Assembly: GCA_035279665.1 (NCBI GenBank)
Contig: DATEHI010000152.1
Coordinates: 62,001 to 126,000, forward strand
From: CF-13 sp035279665
GTDB lineage: Bacteria; Chloroflexota; Dormibacteria; CF-121
DNA: 64,000 nt
Reading direction: 5' to 3'
Part shown: one piece after another, positions 17,689-25,856 of the stretch
How positions within the stretch are numbered: the stretch's first letter is position 1
Layout: every line of letters starts with the position of its first letter
Position numbers and translations under genes: made by a program
The notes under the pieces: model-generated
What the model was told of the DNA's origin: nothing
Seen by the model: only the letters and a program-made list of their open reading frames with translations
Databases searched by the model: none

Positions 17689-18267
17689 TCAGCAGTCGAA
17701 CGCCGACCAGCAGATGTCGTTCCTCAACCGCTGATCATCCATGACCAGTTCGCGGATCGCATGAGGCAGCTGTTCCCGCTGCCATTGACACTGGAGTCGT
17801 CCGGAGTTCTCACCCTCGTCTTCAGGAGCGGCTACACGCGCTGCCTTGATCGCGTAGGCCGCCGCTCCGAGCTCGTGCGCGGCGACGTGCGCCACCGCCG
17901 CGGCCTGGCCGGCGGCATGTCCGGCGTGGCGTGCGGCGCCCTTCAAATCTCGAGCCGCCGCATTGGCATGGCCGGCCGCCTCGCGCGCCTGGGACATCCT
18001 TATCTCACCACGCACCCATGCCCGAGCCTGCGCGATAGCTTGGCGAGGCCGCGGGTCTAAAGGTTGCGCCGACTCGAACAGGTGCAGGACATGTTCCGCA
18101 CAGGTTGCGGCCCACAGGGCGAGCAGCTGATGGTCGGAGTCTGTGAGCGTCCCCCCGCGGCGGATGGTGATGAAGCGAGGGTCGCGGTCTTTCGGGAGGA
18201 TCACGGCTGCACCCCATCCTGCTTGCATCTGCCCAACATCCGAGGATGCCCAGCCTCGCCAGGACAC
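17689..18267 (-). CDS. Imm-5-like putative immunity protein
   Basis: A 192-residue protein. The N-terminal half has DPRFITIRRGGTLTDSDHQLL and LWAATCAEHVLHLFE. This is followed by ARAWVRGEI and an alanine-rich helical stretch ARDLKGAARHAGHAAGQAAAVAHVAAHELGAAAYA. This layout matches the family annotated as Imm-5-like putative immunity protein, thought to neutralise toxins of polymorphic toxin systems; the role is a family-level prediction. No toxin gene is adjacent, so here it would be an orphan immunity or stress protein. It lies in the tRNA-bounded accessory region and abuts a truncated lipoprotein gene. Confidence 0.75.
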   Translation of the reverse strand: MSWRGWASSDVGQMQAGWGAAVILPKDRDPRFITIRRGGTLTDSDHQLLALWAATCAEHVLHLFESAQPLDPRPRQAIAQARAWVRGEIRMSQAREAAGHANAAARDLKGAARHAGHAAGQAAAVAHVAAHELGAAAYAIKAARVAAPEDEGENSGRLQCQWQREQLPHAIRELVMDDQRLRNDICWSAFDC

Positions 18268-18463
18268 GCTGCCTGCCCGATGTTGAAGACCAGCGCAATT
18301 GGTGGAATCAAGTCGTGGACGACTGCGGCGTGGTCCTTGCCCTTAGGGTTGTTCCTCATACTGGTGCGCTCACCTGAGGCTTGTGGCACTCGCAAGATTC
18401 ACGGTGCTTTGGCGACATAGGGTGTGTCCGCGCGCCGTTAGCCTTCGCTGGACTTTTACGCCC

Positions 18464-18931
18464 ATGGCAAGCTGGATCAGGAAACCGCATGGTATTGCAA
18501 CGCTGGTTGCGATTGCGGTTCTGGCGACCACGGCCATCGGTGGACTTTATCTTCTTAAGAATGGCGCCACTCCGAAAGCTCGAGATGATATTTCGTGTGG
18601 GCAGGTCGTCAACGTGCTGCATTACAATGCTCAGCCCTCAACGTGTCTCTGGCAGGCTTACACGCGACACCAGTATGCGAGGGCCATCATGGTCAATGTC
18701 ACCCCCGAGGGTGATCCGGTTACCTACACGGTGACCGTAAGCGAGACCGTCGTCCAAGTCACAGTCCAAAGCCACGATAGATTCGCCCCTCAGGGCCTGT
18801 TCGTCTACAAATGTAACGGTCTCTCTCAAATGGCATCCGTGAACGGCTCGGGACGCATGTATCTCGTGGCCACAAAGTGCAGCGGGCTACAGGGATATGT
18901 GGACGATGACGGTAATGTCTTGATCCCGTGA
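18464..18931 (+). CDS. Hypothetical exported protein with one N-terminal membrane segment
   Basis: A 155-residue protein starting MASWIRKPHG, with a hydrophobic segment at about residues 11-30 and then an extracytoplasmic domain with four cysteines (SCGQ, STCLW, YKCNG, TKCSG) that could form two disulfides. The motif CLWQAY...GDPVTYTV recalls small exported proteins of unknown function from Actinobacteria and Chloroflexi, but I cannot name the family. Base composition is less GC-rich than its surroundings. It is divergent from the Imm-5-like gene and probably part of the same accessory block. Confidence 0.6.
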   Translation: MASWIRKPHGIATLVAIAVLATTAIGGLYLLKNGATPKARDDISCGQVVNVLHYNAQPSTCLWQAYTRHQYARAIMVNVTPEGDPVTYTVTVSETVVQVTVQSHDRFAPQGLFVYKCNGLSQMASVNGSGRMYLVATKCSGLQGYVDDDGNVLIP

Positions 18932-19277
18932 GCGCCACGCAGGGCATGGCGGGCGCAGAATGCGGCGCGGTTCGAACATTGCACTCGCTAAATAAAGTCC
19001 CATCTGGCCCTGCCGCGATCTTTTGATGGTGAGTGACCGCTACGATTGGTCGCCAGCTGCGTCCCGGTGGAAGCCGGCCGGATGCGCTGGCGATGCGCTC
19101 GTCGATGACGATCCGTCCCGACTTATCCCGTCGTAGGCGCGCGGGCAGATTCCTCAGCAGCTTGTCCTGACTCTTCTTGTAGGCGAGGGCGTGCGTGACC
19201 CGCTGGGGCCGGAGCGGGCCAACTGACGAGCGGTAAGATCAAGGGACTCGTTTCCCGCTCCAACACTGCAATCCCCT
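18932..19277. other. Gene-poor 346-bp segment with a possible coding remnant on the minus strand
   Basis: No start-bounded gene is seen. On the minus strand a frame without a start is open from about 19222 back to about 18950 and reads R-V-T-H-A-L-A-Y-K-K-S-Q-D-K-L-L-R-N-L-P. It may be a decayed gene or chance. The stretch contains the second att-like repeat and must hold the promoter of the alpha/beta hydrolase. Confidence 0.4.
19245..19260 (+). repeat. att-like repeat, copy 2
   Basis: GACTCGTTTCCCGCTC differs from the tRNA-Gly 3' end (16709-16724) at two positions. It lies 18 bp before the alpha/beta hydrolase start, in the same orientation as the tRNA. Confidence 0.5.
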
Positions 19278-20159
19278 TTGAACGAACGTGATCTCGAGCT
19301 GCGCGACGGGCGCCGGCTACATGTTTATGACACTCGCCCGGATGATGCCGACGCCAGGCTCACCATCTTCTGGCACCACGGCACGCCGAACCTTGGCGAG
19401 CCGCCCGAGCCGCTGCTGCCCGCCGCCGCGCAACGCGGCATCCGCTGGGTGTCCTATGACCGGCCCGGATACGGCGGGTCAACCGCTCATCCAGGCCGTG
19501 ATGTGGCGTCGGCTGCCGCCGACGTCACGGCCATCGCCGATGCATTGGGCATCGGGCGATTCGCAGTCATGGGTCATTCCGGCGGCGGGGCGCACGCGCT
19601 GGCATGCGGCGCACTGCTATCCGAACGCGTCATCGGCGCGGTCTCCGTCTCCGGACTGGCGCCATACGGTGCGCAAGGGCTCGATTGGTTCGCGGGTATG
19701 GCGCCCGCCGGTGCGGCGGAACTACGCGCGGCCGCAGCCGGACGCACGGCGCTCATGGCCTACCTGACGTCCAGTGAGTTCGATTCGGACCTGTTCACAC
19801 CGGCAGACCATGCCGCTCTGAAGGGCGCCTGGCACTGGCTAGGCGTCATCAGCGGGCGCGCCCTGGAGGGCGGCCTGGGCGGCATGGTCGACGACGACCT
19901 GGCGTATGTCGCCCCGTGGGCCTTTGACCCCGCGCAAGTACGCGTGCCCGCGCTGATCGTGCAGGGGGGTCAGGATCGGATCGCGCCCAGTTCGCACGGC
20001 AAATTGCTCGCGGATCGCATTCCCTCGGCAGAACTCTGGCTGCGCCCGGAGGACGGACATATCTCCGTCCTCAGCGCCGGCGAGGTGGCCATGGACTGGC
20101 TCCTGGCGCATGACAACCCGAGGCCGCCGGCTCGGTCTGGGAGGTTACCCGTCCCTTAA
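19278..20159 (+). CDS. Alpha/beta hydrolase
   Basis: A 293-residue alpha/beta-fold hydrolase. The oxyanion strand is WHHGTP (about residue 33). The nucleophile elbow is G-H-S-G-G (Ser near 98). The acid is probably D in G-G-Q-D-R-I, and the catalytic His is in E-D-G-H-I-S. A TTG at 19278 is the only upstream start in frame. The substrate is unknown; relatives include esterases, lactonases and epoxide hydrolases. It sits just outside the presumed island border and upstream of the polyphosphate operon, 23 bp before ppk. Confidence 0.88.
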   Translation: MNERDLELRDGRRLHVYDTRPDDADARLTIFWHHGTPNLGEPPEPLLPAAAQRGIRWVSYDRPGYGGSTAHPGRDVASAAADVTAIADALGIGRFAVMGHSGGGAHALACGALLSERVIGAVSVSGLAPYGAQGLDWFAGMAPAGAAELRAAAAGRTALMAYLTSSEFDSDLFTPADHAALKGAWHWLGVISGRALEGGLGGMVDDDLAYVAPWAFDPAQVRVPALIVQGGQDRIAPSSHGKLLADRIPSAELWLRPEDGHISVLSAGEVAMDWLLAHDNPRPPARSGRLPVP

Positions 20160-20172
20160 TCTGCCCTCCCTA
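20144..20172 (+). promoter_or_regulatory. Candidate Pho box upstream of ppk
   Basis: Heptamers GTTACCC (20144), CTTAATC (20155) and weaker CTCCCTA (20166) recur every 11 bp with 4-bp spacers, as in PhoB/PhoP-type boxes. The second heptamer ends 9 bp before a -10 TATACT, the spacing known for PhoB-activated promoters. It resembles the repeats before pstS (27749-27766). Confidence 0.6.
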
Positions 20173-20176
20173 TACT
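20171..20176 (+). promoter_or_regulatory. -10 element of ppk, possibly leaderless
   Basis: TATACT is followed by six bases and then GTG at 20183, so transcription would begin at or next to the start codon. There is no Shine-Dalgarno before this GTG. Confidence 0.5.
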
Positions 20177-20182
20177 TGTCTC

Positions 20183-22405
20183 GTGGGGGATGCACCGGTC
20201 CAATCTCCAGCATCCTCGACTGGTCAGGCCCTTCCGACATCACTGTCCGGGCAGATTCCATCTGCTCCGCCACCCATAGTCCAAGAAACAGGCATCTTTG
20301 AGGAGCAGCCCGGTCGGGCTGCCTCGATGCAGTCGCCCGCGCAATCGCATTACATCAACCGCGAGCTGTCCCAGCTCGATTTCGACGAGCGGGTGCTTGC
20401 CATCGCGGGGGACGAGTCACTCCCCCTGCTCGAGCGGGTGCGCTTCCTCGCGATCCTGGGTGAGAATGTCGACCAGTTCTTCCAGGTCCGGGTAGCCGGC
20501 CTGAAGGAGCAGGTGCATGCCGCCCTGCCGCAGACCTCGCCAGACGGCATGACCACCGGCGAGCAGCTGCGCGCGATCCACCAGCGAGCCGGGAGCCTGC
20601 TGGAGCGTAGCACCAATCTCTTCATGCACCGGGTGGCGCCCGCCCTCGACCAGCATGGCGTCTCCATCGCCACGGTGACGGAGCTGGACCAGGCCGATCG
20701 CGATTTCCTCGCCGCCGAATTTCACGCCCGCATCTTCCCCGTGCTGACGCCGCTGGCGGTTGATCCGGCACATCCCTTCCCCTACATCTCGCACCTCTCC
20801 CTCAACCTGGCGGTGATGGTCCGTGACCCGGTGCGTCACCAGATGCGCTTCGCCCGCGTCAAGGTCCCACCACTGCTGCCTCGCTTCATCCCGCTGCCCG
20901 ATGGCGCGCGTTTCGTCCCGCTCGAGCAGGTGATTGCCGCGCACCTGGACGTGCTCTTCCCGGGAATGGAGATCGTGAGCCAGCACCCGTTTCGCGTCAC
21001 ACGCGACGCGGACCTCGACCTCGTCGACGAAGAGGCCGCCGACCTGCTGGCAGCCATCCAGAGCGAGTTACGCCGTCAGCAGCGCCGAGCGCAGGTGGTA
21101 CGACTCGAGGTCGACGCGGCGATGTCCGGCGAAGTCCTCGATCTCCTCGTCCGCGAGCTCGAGCTGGAGCCGACCGACGTCTACCGCGCCGACGGCCTGC
21201 TCGACCTGAGCAGCCTTTGGGCGATTTACGCGCTGGACCGTCCGGACCTCAAGGACGAGCCCTGGACACCCGTCACACAGCGGCGTCTGCAGGGCCAGGG
21301 CGTCGAGCAGGCCGACATCTTCGAAGCCCTCAAGGGCGGCGACATCCTCGTCCATCATCCCTACGACTCGTTTGCGACCTCGGCTGAGGCCTTCATCGAC
21401 CAGGCGGCCAAGGATCCCGATGTCCTCGCGATCAAGCAAACGCTCTACCGGACTTCCGGTCCGGTGAGCCCCATCGTCCGCGCGCTGATCCGGGCGGCCG
21501 AGAGCGGTAAGCAGGTCGTGGCGCTGGTCGAGCTCAAGGCGCGCGGCGACGAACAGGCGAACATCGCCTGGGCCCAGGCGCTGGAGCAGGTTGGCGTGCA
21601 CGTCGTTTACGGCGTTGTCGGGCTCAAGACCCACGCTAAGGTCGCGCTGGTCGTCCGCCGAGAAGCGGACCAGATCCGGCGTTACGTCCACGTTGGCACC
21701 GGCAACTACAACCCCAAGACCGCGCAGATCTACGAAGACGTGGGCCTGCTTTCGGCGGATCCCGAGCTGGGGGCCGATGTCTCGGAGCTGTTCAACTTCC
21801 TGACGGGCTACAGCCGCCAGCGGCGGTTCGGACGGTTGCTCGTCGCACCGGTCGGACTGCGCTCGAACATCATTCGCTTCATCCGTCGAGAAGGGGACCG
21901 GCACGGCGGCGGTCGCATCGTTCTCAAGGTCAACAGCCTGGTCGATCCGGAGATCGTCGAAGCGCTCTATGCCGCATCACAATCCGGCACGGAGATCGAC
22001 CTAATCGTCCGCGGTCTCTGCAGCCTGCGTCCCGGCGTGCCCGGTCTTTCCGAGCGAATCCGTGTCCGCTCACTGGTGGGGCGATTCCTCGAACACTCGC
22101 GGATCTTTCGGTTCGGTCCCGACGGGGACGCGGCCGAGTTCTACCTCGGTTCGTCAGACCTGATGCCGCGGAACCTCGATCGGCGGGTGGAGGCGATGGT
22201 GCCTGTCCTCGATCCGGCGTTGCAGGATCGGCTCGCCCAGATCCTCGATGTCGAGCTCGAGGACGATGTGCTCGCCTGGAGACTCCACGCCGACGGTTCC
22301 TGGTCGAAGCACCCGACCGACAGAGGCGTCAATGCCCAGCAGGTCTTCGAGCAGCTGGCCGAAGCACGCGCGGCCTCGACCAACGGATCCGCGTCGGATG
22401 CTTGA
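20183..22405 (+). CDS. ppk1: Polyphosphate kinase 1
   Basis: A 740-residue enzyme making long-chain polyphosphate from ATP, reversibly, via phospho-histidine. Domain order is N-terminal (NRELSQLDFDERVL), head, then two phospholipase-D-like C domains with TLYRTSG, the catalytic-His motif GLKTHAKVALV, and HVGTGNYNPKTA. The GTG at 20183 is placed by the -10 element 6 bp upstream and gives a 48-residue Pro/Ser-rich leader. ATG at 20327 (MQSPAQSHYINREL) would give a standard N-terminus but has AGGAG 22 nt away, too far. A candidate Pho box precedes it. The stop overlaps the CYTH-CHAD start by 8 bp. Confidence 0.96.
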   Translation: MGDAPVQSPASSTGQALPTSLSGQIPSAPPPIVQETGIFEEQPGRAASMQSPAQSHYINRELSQLDFDERVLAIAGDESLPLLERVRFLAILGENVDQFFQVRVAGLKEQVHAALPQTSPDGMTTGEQLRAIHQRAGSLLERSTNLFMHRVAPALDQHGVSIATVTELDQADRDFLAAEFHARIFPVLTPLAVDPAHPFPYISHLSLNLAVMVRDPVRHQMRFARVKVPPLLPRFIPLPDGARFVPLEQVIAAHLDVLFPGMEIVSQHPFRVTRDADLDLVDEEAADLLAAIQSELRRQQRRAQVVRLEVDAAMSGEVLDLLVRELELEPTDVYRADGLLDLSSLWAIYALDRPDLKDEPWTPVTQRRLQGQGVEQADIFEALKGGDILVHHPYDSFATSAEAFIDQAAKDPDVLAIKQTLYRTSGPVSPIVRALIRAAESGKQVVALVELKARGDEQANIAWAQALEQVGVHVVYGVVGLKTHAKVALVVRREADQIRRYVHVGTGNYNPKTAQIYEDVGLLSADPELGADVSELFNFLTGYSRQRRFGRLLVAPVGLRSNIIRFIRREGDRHGGGRIVLKVNSLVDPEIVEALYAASQSGTEIDLIVRGLCSLRPGVPGLSERIRVRSLVGRFLEHSRIFRFGPDGDAAEFYLGSSDLMPRNLDRRVEAMVPVLDPALQDRLAQILDVELEDDVLAWRLHADGSWSKHPTDRGVNAQQVFEQLAEARAASTNGSASDA

Positions 22406-23876
22406 GCGCGAGGTCAAGCTCGCGGTACCGCCGGCCTTTGCGCTTCCGGACCTCGAGGACCTCGCCGCCGCCGTAGAGACAAGTCCGATCGATGAGCGAC
22501 GCCTGGAAACCGTCTACTACGACACGCCGGACCTCCGGCTGGCCCGCTGGGGCGCAAATCTGCGGATCCGGCAGGGCGAGGGCTGGACGCTGAAGCTGCC
22601 GTCGACGCGCGAGGGGCCCGCCCTTACCCGCCGGGAGCTCGAGTTTCCCGGCGATGCCAGCCGGCCGCCTGAGGCCGCCGTCGCGCTCGTCATCGCCTAC
22701 GTACGGCGCGCGACCCTCGTGCCTGTGGCCAGCCTCTCGACGCTGCGCCGGCGCGTGCAGCTCAAGAATCGCGAGGGGACCTTGCTGGCCGAGGTGGTCG
22801 ATGACGACGTCTCGGTCATCCAGGGCCTGCGCGTGCAGAGCCGCTTCCGCGAGGTGGAAGTCGAGCTGAAAGACCAGTCGGGCGAGCGGCTGCTCGACCC
22901 GATCCTGGCCCGCCTGCGCGGTGCCGGCGCGGCCGACGAAGACCAGGCCTCCAAGCTGGTGCGGGCGCTTGGGGCGCGCGCCACCGCCGTTCCGGAAGTG
23001 GACCCGCTGGCGCTGACATCGGCGTCGACTGCCGGGGAGCTGGTACGCCACAGCATCGCGGTATCGGTCGCGAGCCTGATGCGCCATGACCCGGGCGTGC
23101 GCCTGGGAGATGACCTGGAGGACGTCCACCGAGCGCGCGTCGCCACTCGACGGTTGCGTTCGCAGCTGCGCACCTTCCGCTCTCTGCTCGACACCGAATG
23201 GGCCAACGCGCTGCGCGAAGACCTTCGCTGGCTTGGTGGTGGCCTTGGCAGCGTGCGCGACCGGCAGGTCATGGCTCAACGGGTTCGCACCCGAACAATC
23301 TCGCTCGCTGAGGACGACGCCCCGACGGTGGCCGACCTCGCGGCCGAGCTCCAGGCGGAGAGCGAGGAGGCACGCGCCCGCTTGGTGCTCGACATGCGGT
23401 CCGACCGCTACATCGACCTGATCGAGCGGCTGGTCGAGGCCTCCCGCGCACCGGCCCTGACCCCCGAGGCGCAGCAAGGCGCCGCGGTTGTGATCCCGGC
23501 GTTGGCCCGGCGCGACTGGAAGCAGTTGCAAAAAGGCGTCGCCGCACTCGCCGATCAACCGGCCGATGCCGAGTTGCATCGCATTCGCATCCTGGCGAAA
23601 CGGTTGCGCTATGGGGCGGAAGGCGCGGAACCGATCGTCGGGAAGATGGCCACTCGTACCGCCGAGGCCGCGGCTGCGCTCCAGGATGTGCTCGGCGACC
23701 ACCAGGACAGCGTGACCCTGCAGCAATGGTTGCGCGAGGCAGGCAGGGGCTCGCGGGCCTTTGTGGCGGGTGAGCTCACGGCATTGGAGCGCGAGACCGC
23801 GGCACACGACCGCGCCGCGTGGCACAATGTCTGGAAAAAGCTTGACCGCAAGCGGCTCAGAAGGTGGATGATATAG
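22398..23876 (+). CDS. CYTH and CHAD domain protein (polyphosphate-linked triphosphatase)
   Basis: A 492-residue protein. The N-terminal CYTH domain begins M-L-E-R-E-V-K (the ExExK signature) and runs to about residue 195; such domains hydrolyse inorganic triphosphate. The CHAD domain (about 215-490) has conserved histidines and basic helices (HRARVATRRLRSQLRTFR, HRIRILAKRLRYGAE) that bind polyphosphate. The overlap with the ppk stop shows tight co-expression, consistent with polyphosphate turnover or granule association. Confidence 0.94.
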   Translation: MLEREVKLAVPPAFALPDLEDLAAAVETSPIDERRLETVYYDTPDLRLARWGANLRIRQGEGWTLKLPSTREGPALTRRELEFPGDASRPPEAAVALVIAYVRRATLVPVASLSTLRRRVQLKNREGTLLAEVVDDDVSVIQGLRVQSRFREVEVELKDQSGERLLDPILARLRGAGAADEDQASKLVRALGARATAVPEVDPLALTSASTAGELVRHSIAVSVASLMRHDPGVRLGDDLEDVHRARVATRRLRSQLRTFRSLLDTEWANALREDLRWLGGGLGSVRDRQVMAQRVRTRTISLAEDDAPTVADLAAELQAESEEARARLVLDMRSDRYIDLIERLVEASRAPALTPEAQQGAAVVIPALARRDWKQLQKGVAALADQPADAELHRIRILAKRLRYGAEGAEPIVGKMATRTAEAAAALQDVLGDHQDSVTLQQWLREAGRGSRAFVAGELTALERETAAHDRAAWHNVWKKLDRKRLRRWMI

Positions 23877-23932
23877 ACAGAGCCGCGTCGACTAAGCCAT
23901 CGTCGCAGCAACACATTGCACAAGGGGTGTCC

Positions 23933-24367
23933 ATGGCGGCAAAGATCTTGAGTGTCGATGAGGCCAAGCTGGTCAGGGCTGCGGGAGGCGTGATTCGCCG
24001 GAACGGGTCGCGGGGCGCGATGCGGGTCGCCATCGTCCATCGCCCCGGTTATGACGATTGGTCGTTCCCCAAGGGTAAGGTCGATCGCGGCGAGACGCTT
24101 GAGGAGACTGCCCTGCGCGAAGTCGAGGAAGAGACGGGCCTTCGGTGCAAGCTCGTGGCGCCGCTCGGCTGTACCGCGTACGCCGACCACAAGGGCCGCG
24201 ACAAAGTCGCCTGCTACTGGCTGATGGAGGTGGTCGGCGGTCGCCTTCGAACCGGAACCGAGGTCGACGAAGTCCGTTGGGTCACGGTGGACGAGGCGGT
24301 CGGCCTGCTCAGCTACCGCCGTGATCGAGCCCTCTTGCGCGCTCTCGACCTCGAAGCGACCGGTTAG
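23933..24367 (+). CDS. NUDIX hydrolase (MutT/MutT1 N-domain-like)
   Basis: A 144-residue NUDIX hydrolase with an intact box: G at GKVDRGE, then ALREVEEETGL, fitting G-x5-E-x7-R-E-U-x-E-E-x-G-U. The start MAAKILSVDEAK has AAGGGG 5 nt upstream; an in-frame GTG at 23864 would overlap the CHAD gene by 13 bp. Likely substrates are nucleoside polyphosphates or dinucleoside polyphosphates. A histidine phosphatase follows 12 bp later. In mycobacterial MutT1 these two activities form one chain, so the pair looks like a split MutT1. Confidence 0.9.
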   Translation: MAAKILSVDEAKLVRAAGGVIRRNGSRGAMRVAIVHRPGYDDWSFPKGKVDRGETLEETALREVEEETGLRCKLVAPLGCTAYADHKGRDKVACYWLMEVVGGRLRTGTEVDEVRWVTVDEAVGLLSYRRDRALLRALDLEATG

Positions 24368-24379
24368 AACCCCACCACA

Positions 24380-24838
24380 GTGGCGGTCTACGTCGTTCGC
24401 CATGCCAAGGCGGGCGACCGATTGGAGTGGAGCGGCGATGACCGACTGCGACCCCTGACGAAGTCGGGCAAACAGCAGGCGGAAGCCCTGGCCAAGAGGT
24501 TCGAGGGTATACCGATCGACAGGATTCTCTCGAGTGGCTACGTCCGCTGCATGGAGACGCTGGACCCCCTCGCTCGCCGTCGCAAGCTGCCGGTCGAGGC
24601 GGGCAAGGAACTGGAGGAGGGAGCCGGCGCGGAGGGTGTGTTACGGATCGTGGAGAAGTCCCGCGGGCGTCATCTCGTCCTTTGCACCCACGGCGACGTT
24701 GTCGAGGAGCTACTCGAGCGCCTCATCGCGCAAGGGCTGGTTCAGCGAGCGCGCGCGAACATGGAAAAGGCGTCGACCTGGGTGCTCGACGAGAAGGACG
24801 GCAAGATCACTGGTGCGCGCTACCTCGCTGCGCCGTGA
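24380..24838 (+). CDS. SixA-type histidine phosphatase
   Basis: A 152-residue branch-2-like histidine phosphatase with the R-H-A-K-A-G motif at residues 7-12 and a second catalytic His in C-T-H-G-D. It begins with GTG. It resembles SixA phosphohistidine phosphatase and the C-terminal half of mycobacterial MutT1. As the last gene of the ppk operon it probably removes phosphate from the product of the NUDIX enzyme or from a phosphoprotein. It is convergent with the Pit transporter gene after a 10-bp gap. Confidence 0.9.
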   Translation: MAVYVVRHAKAGDRLEWSGDDRLRPLTKSGKQQAEALAKRFEGIPIDRILSSGYVRCMETLDPLARRRKLPVEAGKELEEGAGAEGVLRIVEKSRGRHLVLCTHGDVVEELLERLIAQGLVQRARANMEKASTWVLDEKDGKITGARYLAAP

Positions 24839-24848
24839 TCGCCACGGG

Positions 24849-25856
24849 CTATCCGCGCAGCCCGGCGGTGTTGAGGATCGCGTAGACCACCCAGGCGATC
24901 AGGCCAGCCGCCGGGATTGTCAGCACCCAGGCAAGCACGATGTTGGCCCCCACGCCCCATCGCAAGGCCGAAAGTCGCTGCGAGGCCCCCGCCCCCATGA
25001 CAGAGCCCGTCACGACGTGTGTGGTAGATACGGGAAGCCCAAATTGGGTAGCGAACTGGATGACGGCGGCCCCGGTCAACTGAGCCGCAAAGCCGGTCGC
25101 GGGATCGAGCTTGTAGATGCGCCAGCCGAGAGTCTTGATGATCCGCCACCCACCCGCGTAGGTGCCGAACGCGATCGCCGACGCCGACAGGAGAACGACC
25201 CAAACCGGGACCTGGAATTTCTGCAGGTGACCGCTGGCGACCAATGCGAGCGTGATCACGGCCATTGTCTTCTGGGCATCGTTGGCCCCATGCGAATACG
25301 AAACTAATGCGGCGGTGAGTATCTGAAGGTTGCGAAAGGTGCGGTTCAATGGGACCGGCCGGGCGCGGTGCACCAGCACGAGCAAGACTGTCATGACGAC
25401 CGCGGCCAGGATAAAGCCTGCCGGCGGCGAGATCACCAGGGAGAGCACCGTCTTCCAGAACTCGGAGGCCCGGACTCCGCCGAGACCGTGCACGGCGGCA
25501 ATCGCCGCCCCGCCCAGCGCCCCCACCAGCGCGTGGGTCGAGCTGCTCGGGAGCCCCAGATACCAGGTAATGAGGTTCCAGATGATCGCACCGAGGAGGG
25601 CCGCGATGATGACGACGAGGCCGGCCTTGAAGGCCACGATCTTGGCGATCGTGTTGGACACCTTGGCCTGAAAAAAGACGACCGTGATTACAGCGCCGGC
25701 CAGGTTGAGGACCGCCGATATCAGTACTGCCAACCGGGGCGACACCGCGCGCGTCGATACTGAGGTCGCAATCGCGTTCGCCGTATCGTGAAAGCCGTTC
25801 GTGAAGTCGAAGCCGAGGGCAATCAGGATCGTGACGAGCAGCAGGGCCTCAGGCAT
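24849..25856 (-). CDS. Inorganic phosphate transporter, PiT family
   Basis: A 335-residue membrane protein with about ten helices and both PiT signature repeats, G-F-D-F-T-N-G-F-H-D-T-A-N-A near the N-terminus and S-H-G-A-N-D-A-Q-K-T in the second half. It imports metal-phosphate with protons or sodium. The ATG at 25856 lies within the last codons of the upstream DUF47 gene (8-bp overlap). In this window it provides low-affinity uptake next to the high-affinity Pst system. Confidence 0.95.
   Translation of the reverse strand: MPEALLLVTILIALGFDFTNGFHDTANAIATSVSTRAVSPRLAVLISAVLNLAGAVITVVFFQAKVSNTIAKIVAFKAGLVVIIAALLGAIIWNLITWYLGLPSSSTHALVGALGGAAIAAVHGLGGVRASEFWKTVLSLVISPPAGFILAAVVMTVLLVLVHRARPVPLNRTFRNLQILTAALVSYSHGANDAQKTMAVITLALVASGHLQKFQVPVWVVLLSASAIAFGTYAGGWRIIKTLGWRIYKLDPATGFAAQLTGAAVIQFATQFGLPVSTTHVVTGSVMGAGASQRLSALRWGVGANIVLAWVLTIPAAGLIAWVVYAILNTAGLRG

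Larger units (their letters stand above)
16709..19260. mobile_element. Putative tRNA-Gly-associated genomic island (about 2.5 kb)
   Basis: The region starts at the 3' end of tRNA-Gly and ends at an imperfect copy of that end. Between them lie genes unlike the metabolic neighbourhood: a lipoprotein, its truncated paralogue, an Imm-5-like protein, an exported hypothetical protein of lower GC, and about 345 bp of decayed sequence. No integrase is recognisable. This is inference from repeat position and gene content. Confidence 0.45.

Noticed and set aside
18976..18988. T-arm-like GGTTCGAAC suggesting a second tRNA
   Set aside because: No matching acceptor, D or anticodon arms can be folded around it.
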